From Cryomorphaceae bacterium (lineage in GTDB: Bacteria; Bacteroidota; Bacteroidia; Flavobacteriales_G; Salibacteraceae): 6,230 nt of DNA. The DNA lies in NCBI GenBank assembly GCA_003564735.1, contig PXEK01000158.1, positions 1 to 6,230 of the forward strand. Direction: 5' to 3'. The notes below the pieces were generated by a model that saw nothing but the letters and a program-made list of their open reading frames with translations, was not told the origin of the DNA and searched no databases. A program made the translations under genes and the position numbers. Below, one piece after another: positions 1-5,950 of this stretch. Positions within the stretch are counted from its first letter, which is position 1; every line of letters starts with the position of its first letter.

Positions 1-1089
1 CTCATTCACCTCATCCGGTACAGGCTCTTTAGCCAAATTTGCCAGTGCGTGAACAGCGGCTAATTTCATCTCCTCATTAATTGAAGTAGCCCTTACATCC
101 AGTGCTCCCCTAAAAATAAATGGGAAACCCAACACATTATTAACTTGATTGGGATTATCACTGCGCCCTGTGGCCATAATTACGTCTTTACGGGCAGCGG
201 TGGCTTTGCTGTAAGATATTTCGGGAATGGGATTTGCCAATGCAAAAACAATAGGATTATCGGCCATTGATTTTATCATATCCGCATCGGCAACATCACC
301 GGTTGAAAGTCCCAAAAACATATCGGCTCCGGCAATAGCCTCACGCAAAGTATTGTGAGGCGTATCTCTTGCCAAGGGCTTTTTACTTTCGCTCAAATTT
401 TCACGTCGCGTATTAATTACACCTTTACTATCGCAAACTATAATATTTTCGGGTTTTACACCCAAACTGTGATATAACTTAATGCAAGAGTTGGCAGATG
501 CACCCGCACCATTCACAACAACCTTTACCTCTTGAATTTTTTTACCTGCCAATTCAAGAGCATTGAGCAAAGCGGCACCCGAAATAATCGCAGTGCCGTG
601 CTGGTCGTCGTGCATCACCGGGATGTTCAACTCCTCTTTAAGTCGGCGTTCAATTTCAAATGCCTCGGGAGCCTTGATATCTTCCAGGTTAATGCCGCCA
701 AAAGTGGGAGCTATATTTTTCACGGTTCTTACAAATTCCTCGGGGTCTGTGGCATCTACTTCAATATCAAAAACATCAATATCAGCAAAAATTTTAAACA
801 ACAAGCCCTTACCCTCCATTACGGGTTTTGAGGCTTCGGGGCCCATATCGCCGAGACCCAAAACCGCCGTACCGTTGCTAATTACCGCAACCAGATTCCC
901 CTTAGCGGTGTATTTATAAACATCTTCGGGGTTTTTGAGAATTTCTTTACACGGTTCTGCCACCCCCGGTGAATAAGCCAAGGATAAATCGCGCTGCGAG
1001 CTATACGGTTTAGAAGGTATAACTTCGATTTTACCGGGTTTGCCTTTTGAGTGATAATCTAGTGCTTCTTGCTTTCTTATTTTTACCAT
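1..1089 (-). CDS. maeB: NADP-dependent malic enzyme, MaeB type (N-terminal part, runs off left edge)
   Basis: This cytosolic enzyme oxidatively decarboxylates malate to pyruvate and CO2 with reduction of NAD(P), supplying pyruvate and NADPH. The frame is open for 363 codons from the ATG at 1089 to the window edge. Family landmarks appear in order: [11 protein letters not shown] with the catalytic-type Tyr39, the [16 protein letters not shown] block with Lys94, [15 protein letters not shown] with metal-ligand candidates Glu136 and Asp137, MHDDQHGTA with Asp161/Asp162, the nucleotide-binding loop NGAGASA (193-199), and LANPIPE (284-290). This short N-terminal form matches bacterial MaeB rather than the larger MaeA/ScfA type. 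MaeB proteins are usually about 750 residues with a C-terminal phosphotransacetylase-like domain; that half lies outside the window, so its presence here is unknown. The start is chosen because [19 protein letters not shown] is the typical MaeB N terminus. The gene is divergent from the sirtuin gene. I see no frameshift in the visible part. Confidence 0.95.
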   Translation of the reverse strand, partial: MVKIRKQEALDYHSKGKPGKIEVIPSKPYSSQRDLSLAYSPGVAEPCKEILKNPEDVYKYTAKGNLVAVISNGTAVLGLGDMGPEASKPVMEGKGLLFKIFADIDVFDIEVDATDPEEFVRTVKNIAPTFGGINLEDIKAPEAFEIERRLKEELNIPVMHDDQHGTAIISGAALLNALELAGKKIQEVKVVVNGAGASANSCIKLYHSLGVKPENIIVCDSKGVINTRRENLSESKKPLARDTPHNTLREAIAGADMFLGLSTGDVADADMIKSMADNPIVFALANPIPEISYSKATAARKDVIMATGRSDNPNQVNNVLGFPFIFRGALDVRATSINEEMKLAAVHALANLAKEPVPDEVNE

Positions 1090-1113
1090 AAAAATATATT
1101 CGAAAATTGGCGG

Positions 1114-1121
1114 TAAAAGTA
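1114..1121 (-). promoter_or_regulatory. Possible -7 box of the malic enzyme promoter
   Basis: On the minus strand these bases read TACTTTTA, one base short of the Bacteroidota -7 consensus TAnnTTTG, about 25 bases before the malic enzyme ATG. I see no -33 TTTG at proper spacing, so this is a weak call. It is the best candidate in the leader. Confidence 0.2.
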
Positions 1122-1201
1122 TGAAAGTACCACCAAGCAGTACATATATTTTTTGTTTGATTTTAAAATACGCAGTAAGGCCGGCATTTCAATTATTATT
1201 T

Positions 1202-1277
1202 TTTCGGTCAGAACCGATTGTTACTTCTGCAAAATGCACATTGTTTTTGCAGAGGTTGGTTTCGGTTCTGACCAAAA
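1202..1277. repeat. 76-bp imperfect palindrome between divergent genes
   Basis: Two nested inverted repeats share one centre near 1239.5. The outer arms GGTCAGAACCGA (1206-1217) and TCGGTTCTGACC (1262-1273) are exact complements over 12 bp. They extend outward by three A-T pairs (1202-1204 with 1275-1277) after one mismatch. The inner arms ACTTCTGCAAAA (1223-1234) and TTTTGCAGAGGT (1245-1256) pair over 12 positions, including one G-T. A symmetric 5-by-5 mismatched segment separates the two stems, and about 10 bases form the apical loop. It lies upstream of the predicted sirtuin promoter and between divergent genes, so it is unlikely to be a terminator for either. Possible identities are a double operator, a remnant of a small palindromic repeat element, or a structured RNA. 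No obvious target-site duplication flanks it. Confidence 0.75.
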
Positions 1278-1281
1278 TCAC

Positions 1282-1289
1282 TATTTTTG
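1282..1289 (+). promoter_or_regulatory. Likely -7 promoter box of the sirtuin gene
   Basis: TATTTTTG matches the Bacteroidota -7 consensus TAnnTTTG exactly and lies 21 bases before the sirtuin ATG, giving a short leader of roughly 15 bases. A possible -33 element, TTG at 1256-1258, is 23 bases upstream, at the long end of the usual spacing. That TTG sits at the inner edge of the palindrome's right half, so anything binding the palindrome could affect initiation. Confidence 0.5.
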
Positions 1290-1310
1290 AAGAACCTAAT
1301 TGCAAAAACG

Positions 1311-2000
1311 ATGAACATTGTATTTTTCACCGGTGCGGGAATAAGCGCCGAAAGTGGCATAAAAACCTTTCGTGATGCGGACGGACTTTGGGAAAACCAC
1401 AGTATTTACGAGGTGGCAACACCTGAGGCTTTTGAACGTGACCCCGAGACGGTTTTACGGTTTTACAACCAAAGGCGACGCCAAATGTACGAGGTTGAAC
1501 CCAATAATGCGCATAAAAAAATAGCTGCTTTACAAGATAAATTTAACGTTGTGGTGGTTACGCAAAATATTGACAACCTGCATGAAAGGGCGGGGTGCAA
1601 AAATGTATTGCACCTGCATGGGGAGTTAGACAAGGGCCGCAGCTCAGTCATACCCGATTCATTAGTCGATTTACATGGTAAGGGCATTAATTTAGGCGAC
1701 CAGTCACCCGACGGTTCGCAATTAAGACCCCACGTGGTATGGTTTGGTGAAGCTGTGCCTGCCTTGGAAGATGCCGCACGGGTTATTCAAACCGCGGATG
1801 TTTTGGTGATTGTGGGAACATCGTTACAAGTATATCCCGCGGCCGGACTTATTCATGAGGCTCCCCCAAACTGTATTTTATACTATATTGACCCTAAAGC
1901 AGAGGTTCCTGCGGGATTGGGCATGCACATTCAGCTTATCAAAGAGCCGGCGGTGAAAGGCATGGTCACTTTTGAAAAAGAGTTGATGAATAACTTGTAA
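1311..2000 (+). CDS. cobB: NAD-dependent protein deacylase, class III sirtuin, zinc-less type
   Basis: This cytosolic Sir2-family enzyme of 229 residues removes acyl groups from protein lysines using NAD+, giving nicotinamide and O-acyl-ADP-ribose. Visible signatures are the NAD-binding FTGAGISAESGIKTFRDADG block (6-25), TQNID (84-88), the catalytic His103 in HLHGEL, and VGTSLQVYPAAGL near the C-terminal NAD site. FYNQRRRQ places Tyr52 and Arg55 in the YxxR arrangement that marks class III sirtuins (CobB/SIRT5-like), which prefer or accept negatively charged acyl groups such as succinyl. The small module after HGEL (about 105-146) has no cysteine, so the usual four-Cys zinc site is absent; the conserved SQLRPHVVWFGE segment remains. 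I recall this variant as common in Bacteroidota, so it is probably functional. The ATG at 1311 is preferred over an in-frame TTG at 1287, because the family starts just before the GAGIS block and the TTG overlaps the -7 promoter box. Confidence 0.93.
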   Translation: MNIVFFTGAGISAESGIKTFRDADGLWENHSIYEVATPEAFERDPETVLRFYNQRRRQMYEVEPNNAHKKIAALQDKFNVVVVTQNIDNLHERAGCKNVLHLHGELDKGRSSVIPDSLVDLHGKGINLGDQSPDGSQLRPHVVWFGEAVPALEDAARVIQTADVLVIVGTSLQVYPAAGLIHEAPPNCILYYIDPKAEVPAGLGMHIQLIKEPAVKGMVTFEKELMNNL

Positions 2001-2103
2001 GGGTGTGGCATCTCCGCTGTTGGGTAGGTCAACTTTTACATTCTAATATGTTTTCTAGTTTACCTTATTTATGTTCCAACCCAACACTCATTTTAAAACA
2101 TAA

Positions 2104-2131
2104 AAAAGCCCGCGTTTTCACGCGGGCTTTT
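2104..2131. terminator. Bidirectional intrinsic terminator between convergent genes
   Basis: The stem AAAAGCCCGCG (2104-2114) pairs perfectly with CGCGGGCTTTT (2121-2131) around a TTTTCA loop. The top strand ends in TTTT. The bottom strand ends in a run of six T residues (complement of A2102-A2107). It sits about 100 bases after the sirtuin stop and 26 bases beyond the stop of the minus-strand T9SS cargo gene, so it can serve both. Confidence 0.9.
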
Positions 2132-2156
2132 CATCTAGTTTTATCGAACAAAAAAT

Positions 2157-2858
2157 TTACCTTTTAATAAACTTCAAAAGCTGTTGACTGCCCGTTTGTT
2201 CATCAGTAACACTAAAAAAGTACAACCCTGAAGAAAGAGCTTCAACATTCACGGGCTCTTGATCACGAGATACCCGGCCTGAGGTCAATTCTTTTCCCGA
2301 AACGTCTAAAACTCTGTATTGTAAAGAACGGTTTTCGGGGTTGCTTACTTGAATGAGGTTTGATGCCGGGTTGGGGTAAAGGGAGATGTTGATGCTATGT
2401 TTTGTTTTCTGATTCACCGATACAGGATCACGATCTGTAACCACCCAAACCATAGTATCCTTCACACCGTCAGTAAGGTTTGTTATCTCTACTACCCACA
2501 TTGCCGAATCTGCAGGATTTCCTGCTAAGGCTACACCCAAGTACCAATCATCGTCATAGTCATCAACTAAAGTTCCGCTGCTATTGGTTTTGAGCGGCTC
2601 AAAATCATTAGTGTAACAAAATTCAAAATCGCAAAATTGAAGCATCCAATCGGGGTTCAAAGTATTTTCAATTACATTCCACTCAATATCCAATGGGTTA
2701 CCCGATTGATTTTGAATGGGTATGTAAGCGTTTATGTAGTCGTTGTTGCCGGGATCAAGAAAGGCGGTGTCACTGCCTACAAAAAGAGATTGTGCTTTCA
2801 AATTCGACGCAAGAAAAAGTACAAATACAAAAATTAAAGGTAATGTTTTTTTAATCAT
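2157..2858 (-). CDS. Small secreted protein with T9SS type A sorting domain and a CDxxxCY motif
   Basis: The 233-residue product begins with a clear Sec signal peptide (about 1-22, KK then a hydrophobic stretch, cleavage after LKA). The C-terminal 77 residues (157-233) form a type A sorting domain: they open with SLYPNPASN, contain VLDVSGKEL and LSSGLYFFSV, and end in LLKFIKR. That domain directs export through the outer membrane by the type IX system, with release or surface attachment. The mature middle (24-150) looks like a beta-sandwich, with Trp60, Trp71 and the cysteine pair Cys76/Cys81 in FCDFEFCYTND. From memory, a similar W...W...CDxxxCY pattern recurs in Bacteroidota secreted proteins, but its function is unknown to me. 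A disulfide between the two cysteines is plausible. The gene is divergent from the Omp28-like gene and ends at a shared terminator. No enzymatic motif is visible, so its role is unassigned. Confidence 0.88.
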   Translation of the reverse strand: MIKKTLPLIFVFVLFLASNLKAQSLFVGSDTAFLDPGNNDYINAYIPIQNQSGNPLDIEWNVIENTLNPDWMLQFCDFEFCYTNDFEPLKTNSSGTLVDDYDDDWYLGVALAGNPADSAMWVVEITNLTDGVKDTMVWVVTDRDPVSVNQKTKHSINISLYPNPASNLIQVSNPENRSLQYRVLDVSGKELTSGRVSRDQEPVNVEALSSGLYFFSVTDEQTGSQQLLKFIKR

Positions 2859-2924
2859 AGTTTAAATCTTAGTTTATCAAAAAAAATATGTGAAGAAAGT
2901 ACGTGCTCGTTAAAAACAATATTT

Positions 2925-2932
2925 TACTTTAG
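2925..2932 (+). promoter_or_regulatory. Possible -7 box of the Omp28-like gene
   Basis: TACTTTAG differs from TAnnTTTG at one base and lies 28 bases before the ATG at 2960. No clear -33 TTTG is seen at suitable distance. It lies within 5 bases of the opposing minus-strand box. Confidence 0.3.
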
Positions 2933-2936
2933 CGCT

Positions 2937-2944
2937 CAAATGTA
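2937..2944 (-). promoter_or_regulatory. Likely -7 box for the minus-strand T9SS cargo gene
   Basis: The minus strand reads TACATTTG, an exact match to TAnnTTTG, about 80 bases upstream of the ATG at 2858. Initiation near 2930 would give a leader of roughly 70 bases. The -33 element is not clear. Confidence 0.4.
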
Positions 2945-2959
2945 CAAAATAAATCGAAT

Positions 2960-5119
2960 ATGAAAAGAACTTTTACAACAGCAGCGTGCATGTGTTTGTC
3001 TGCCTCCTTAATGGCTCAGGTGAGCAGTGAGGCCTCCTCAAACCATCAGCTTCAAACCGCTGATGCACCTTCTTCAACTATTTTTATACCTGAAAATGCT
3101 TTGAGTAATCCGTTTACTCGTGGCGGCGGAAGTGGCAATTCAACCAAGGCGTTGGGTGATACCATTCTCTATGAATCATTTGGAGATGGCTTTAATGGTG
3201 ACCCCGGTAATGGAGCTTGGACGAATACGGGGGCAAATGATGCGGATTGGGAATATCGCGGACCCAACACGCTACCCAATGCGAACTTTGGATCGAGAGG
3301 TGCATTTTCCGGTGGCGCCCCGCAAAACGCTATAAACTCAATTACTCCAACGAATGGTTTTCTCATTTTTGATTCTGACTGGTTAGATAATGGTGGTAAC
3401 GATAACAACATGGGTGGTGGTGTATCGCCAACGCCCCATATTGGAATTATTGAGTCTCCATCTATGAACTTAACGGGTATAAACTCGGCACGAATCAGCT
3501 TTAATAATTTCTTCCGTAGGTTTCGAGGCACCACTCATTTAGAGTTTTCGACAGACGGCGGTTCAACTTGGGGAGACAGAATTACTGTTTTTGGCAGTAC
3601 GTTCCCCGCAAATGCCAGTACTCCAAACGGAATTCGAGTGGGTGCTTTCCTGCCTCTTGGTATTATGAATAATTCTGATGTTAAGGTTCGCTTTATTTTT
3701 GACGGACAAACAGAAACGAGCCCTAATGGTTCGGGATACTATTTTTGGATGATTGATGACATCCTTATTACTGAAGGTGCAGACGATAATATTGAATTGA
3801 GAAGCATTGACATAGATCCTTTCTTAGTACTTGGCAATGCCCCGTTTGATATTTCGGGAGAATTACGAAATATCGGCGCGAATACATTGACCTCTTATGA
3901 TCTTTCATATACAGTAAATGGAGGGACGCCGGTAACAGAAACTATTTCAGGTAGAAATCTGGAACCATACTCCTCTGAAAACTTTGTTCACCCAACACAG
4001 TGGAATCCAACACAGCCGGGTTCTTACGAAATTGTTGTGTACACAGAAAACCCCAATGGCGTTGCTGACGAAGATCCCAACAGCGCTAGAGATACAATTA
4101 CCGTACAAGTAGTTGATGACTTTGTTGAACGCAAACCTTTATATGAAATATTCACCTCTTCTACATGCGGTCCATGTCGCCCGGGTAATGAAAACTTCCA
4201 CGGAATAACCGATTCAAGAAAAGGGGAGTTTGTGGCCATTAAATATCAACAAAACTTCCCCGGTACCGGTGATCCTTATTCGACTGACGAATCTGTGGCA
4301 AGACGTAACTTTTACAGCATTAATAGTATTCCTCGAATGATGATTGATGGTGGATGGGATCAAAATGCAGCGTCCTTTACTGCTCAATTGCATGAGGACG
4401 CCAGAGCTGTTCCTTCGTTTTTAGATATGGAATTGCAATATGAATTCGATGAAGATGCGCAAACCATTAGCTACGAATTAAATATCGAAGCACTTGAAGA
4501 CTTTAATAATGTATTGCTTCATGTAGCCATTGTAGAAGAAATTACCTTTGATAATGTAAAGAGTAACGGAGAAACTGAATTTGAGCAAGTAATGAAAAAA
4601 ATGATGCCCGATCAATCAGGCCGTACCATCAGCATTACTGAAACTGCTCCTTATTCGTTAGATGAATCTTTTACTTTTCAGGGAAATTATCGTTTACCAA
4701 ACAATGCGAATGACCCCATAAATCATGGCACCGAGCATTCAGTAGAAAATTTCGATGATATCTATGTTATCGCATGGGTACAACACCCACAAACTAATGA
4801 GGTATTTCAAGCGGTACAAGGCGTGAAGAAGACAGACCAGTCTGTTTCAAACTTAGACAACACCAACTCTATCACCCTATACCCGAACCCCACAAATCAC
4901 AATGCGTTTTTGCGTATTGACTCTGAGGCGAGTCAATCTGTTTCTATTCGCGTTTACGACGCGGTAGGTGCTGAGGTAATGACATTGCCTGATTATACGG
5001 TTCAAGGCGGTACTAACCAAATTGAATTGCAAACGGGTAATTTGGTTTCGGGTTTTTACCACGTGGCTATTAGCTCCAATAATTCAAGAGTCGTAAAACC
5101 ATTAGTAATTAAAAAGTAA
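2960..5119 (+). CDS. Omp28-related secreted thioredoxin-fold protein with T9SS sorting domain
   Basis: The 719-residue product is modular. Residues 1-19 are a Sec signal peptide ending in SLMA before Gln20. Residues about 65-272 resemble a jelly-roll (MAM or choice-of-anchor) domain: they start with ILYESFGDG, contain LEFSTDGGSTW, and end with YYFWMIDDILI. Residues about 273-390 look like a CARDB-like beta domain (ELRNIGANTLTSYDLSYTVN). Residues about 391-620 match the Omp28-related family, with a thioredoxin-type site TSSTCGPCRPGNE (Cys403, Cys406), a probable cis-proline in INSIPRMMIDG, and VMKKMMPDQSGRT. Residues about 638-719 are a type A sorting domain (LYPNPTNHNAF, then VSGFYHVAISS, ending LVIKK). 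The protein should cross the outer membrane by T9SS. A thiol-disulfide role is suggested by the CGPC site but not proven. Simple Omp28 proteins are much shorter, so the N-terminal domains are additions. The start is fixed by the signal peptide. Confidence 0.9.
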   Translation: MKRTFTTAACMCLSASLMAQVSSEASSNHQLQTADAPSSTIFIPENALSNPFTRGGGSGNSTKALGDTILYESFGDGFNGDPGNGAWTNTGANDADWEYRGPNTLPNANFGSRGAFSGGAPQNAINSITPTNGFLIFDSDWLDNGGNDNNMGGGVSPTPHIGIIESPSMNLTGINSARISFNNFFRRFRGTTHLEFSTDGGSTWGDRITVFGSTFPANASTPNGIRVGAFLPLGIMNNSDVKVRFIFDGQTETSPNGSGYYFWMIDDILITEGADDNIELRSIDIDPFLVLGNAPFDISGELRNIGANTLTSYDLSYTVNGGTPVTETISGRNLEPYSSENFVHPTQWNPTQPGSYEIVVYTENPNGVADEDPNSARDTITVQVVDDFVERKPLYEIFTSSTCGPCRPGNENFHGITDSRKGEFVAIKYQQNFPGTGDPYSTDESVARRNFYSINSIPRMMIDGGWDQNAASFTAQLHEDARAVPSFLDMELQYEFDEDAQTISYELNIEALEDFNNVLLHVAIVEEITFDNVKSNGETEFEQVMKKMMPDQSGRTISITETAPYSLDESFTFQGNYRLPNNANDPINHGTEHSVENFDDIYVIAWVQHPQTNEVFQAVQGVKKTDQSVSNLDNTNSITLYPNPTNHNAFLRIDSEASQSVSIRVYDAVGAEVMTLPDYTVQGGTNQIELQTGNLVSGFYHVAISSNNSRVVKPLVIKK

Positions 5120-5137
5120 CCCTTTTATTATATTATC

Positions 5138-5169
5138 AAAGCCCGCAGTACGTACTGCGGGCTTTTTTT
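5138..5169 (+). terminator. Intrinsic terminator after the Omp28-like gene
   Basis: AAAGCCCGCAGT pairs perfectly with ACTGCGGGCTTT around an ACGT loop (stem 5138-5149 with 5154-5165) and is followed by a run of T residues to 5169. It begins 19 bases after the stop codon at 5119. It should separate the Omp28-like gene from the TlpA-like gene, so the two are probably not one strict operon. Confidence 0.92.
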
Positions 5170-5255
5170 ATATCCCAACCCATCACAAAATACCTTCCGT
5201 TTATATTGCGGTATAATCTTTGAATAAATGATTTAACAAATTCAGCGAATAACTT

Positions 5256-5263
5256 TACATTTG
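5256..5263 (+). promoter_or_regulatory. Likely -7 box of the TlpA-like gene
   Basis: TACATTTG matches the TAnnTTTG consensus exactly and is 48 bases before the ATG at 5312. It is followed at once by a second near-copy, TACTTTG (5264-5270). No good -33 TTTG sits at the usual distance. The start codon follows an A-rich leader (5298-5311) without a Shine-Dalgarno sequence, as is usual in this phylum. Confidence 0.45.
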
Positions 5264-5311
5264 TACTTTGTGTTCTTAAGAGGCTTTGAGTGCATTTAAA
5301 AAACAAGAAAA

Positions 5312-5842
5312 ATGAAAAAATTATTATTAGTACTACCCGTCATTCTTTTTGCGCCGCTATTTTTTCAAGCCCAAGTAAAAGGAGGCCCGATTCCCAACGT
5401 AGAAATTAAAAATATCGATTTCGAGAATGTAATGACGCGTGACGTCATCCAAAACGAAGAAGGCGGCCCCATGATTATCTCGTTCTGGGCTACTTGGTGC
5501 AGCCCGTGCAAAAGGGAATTGAGCAACATACAAGAAGTTTACACCGAGTGGCAAATTGAAACCGGAGTAAAGTTGGTAGCCGTTTCCATCGATGATTCCC
5601 GTAATGTGAATAAAGTACCCACCTACGCTTACGGCCAAGATTGGGAATACTTGGTTTTACTCGACGAAAACCACGACTTTAAGCGTGCCATGAACGTGAA
5701 TAATGTCCCTCATACTTTTCTTTTGGATAAAGACGGTAAGGTGGTTTGGCAACACAATGCCTACTCTCCGGGAGATGAAGATGAACTCTACAGGCTACTA
5801 CTGCCTTTAGCAGCCGGAGAATCTATAGATGACGAACATTGA
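5312..5842 (+). CDS. TlpA/ResA-like periplasmic thiol-disulfide oxidoreductase
   Basis: The 176-residue product starts with a signal peptide (1-20: MKK, a hydrophobic core, then FFQA before Gln21) and has no lipobox, so it is probably a soluble periplasmic protein. The rest is a thioredoxin fold of the TlpA/ResA group: PMIISFWATWCSPCKRELSN carries the active-site pair Cys63 and Cys66, VAVSIDDS follows, and VNNVPHTFLLDKDGKVVW has the cis-proline Pro133. TlpA-type proteins normally reduce or isomerise disulfides in exported proteins, receiving electrons from a membrane partner such as DsbD/CcdA; no such partner is in view. It lacks the N-terminal DUF4369 domain of many Bacteroidota TlpA proteins. 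It ends in an acidic tail (SIDDEH). It lies between the Omp28-like gene, from which a terminator separates it, and an envelope protein gene 108 bases downstream on the same strand, which may be co-transcribed. The exact substrate cannot be read from sequence. Confidence 0.92.
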   Translation: MKKLLLVLPVILFAPLFFQAQVKGGPIPNVEIKNIDFENVMTRDVIQNEEGGPMIISFWATWCSPCKRELSNIQEVYTEWQIETGVKLVAVSIDDSRNVNKVPTYAYGQDWEYLVLLDENHDFKRAMNVNNVPHTFLLDKDGKVVWQHNAYSPGDEDELYRLLLPLAAGESIDDEH

Positions 5843-5950
5843 TTAAAAATGCATCAGTACATGACATTAATAAGTACTTTCGGATCCATGAATGACCCGG
5901 GTTTCAATTACCGGATAGCGTCCTTGCAATCCAAAACCTTTTAATCGGCT

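Noticed and set aside
532..919. Two overlapping plus-strand open frames of about 99 and 118 codons
   Set aside because: They lie opposite the well-conserved malic enzyme frame and their products have no recognisable domain or signal; they are shadows of the real gene.
1287..1310. TTG at 1287 as the sirtuin start
   Set aside because: It overlaps the -7 promoter box and adds eight residues not expected before the GAGIS block; the ATG at 1311 fits the family better.
1121..1375. Plus-strand frame of 84 codons running into the sirtuin
   Set aside because: It crosses the palindrome and promoter and overlaps the sirtuin in another frame, with no recognisable protein features.
2018..2086. 8-bp inverted repeat TGTTGGGT / ACCCAACA
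   Set aside because: The arms are short with a loop over 50 bases and no nearby function; likely chance, and the real terminator is the adjacent GC-rich hairpin.
2960..2998. Cysteines in the Omp28-like signal peptide (TAAC) as a lipobox
   Set aside because: The position before Ala-Ala-Cys is Thr rather than Leu-like and the Cys is too early in the hydrophobic core; a standard cleavage at SLMA-Q followed by T9SS export fits better.
5212..5217. TATAAT as a classical -10 promoter box
   Set aside because: Bacteroidota primary sigma factors use TAnnTTTG-type boxes, and an exact one lies at 5256-5263, closer to the gene.
5874..5881. TACTTTCG as a promoter for the DUF6029-like gene
   Set aside because: It has a mismatch to TAnnTTTG and no -33 element at suitable spacing; co-transcription from the TlpA-like gene is at least as likely.
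5849..5944. 31-codon frame as an independent small gene
   Set aside because: No hydrophobic segment, motif or recognisable ribosome site; kept only as part of the start-codon question for the downstream gene.
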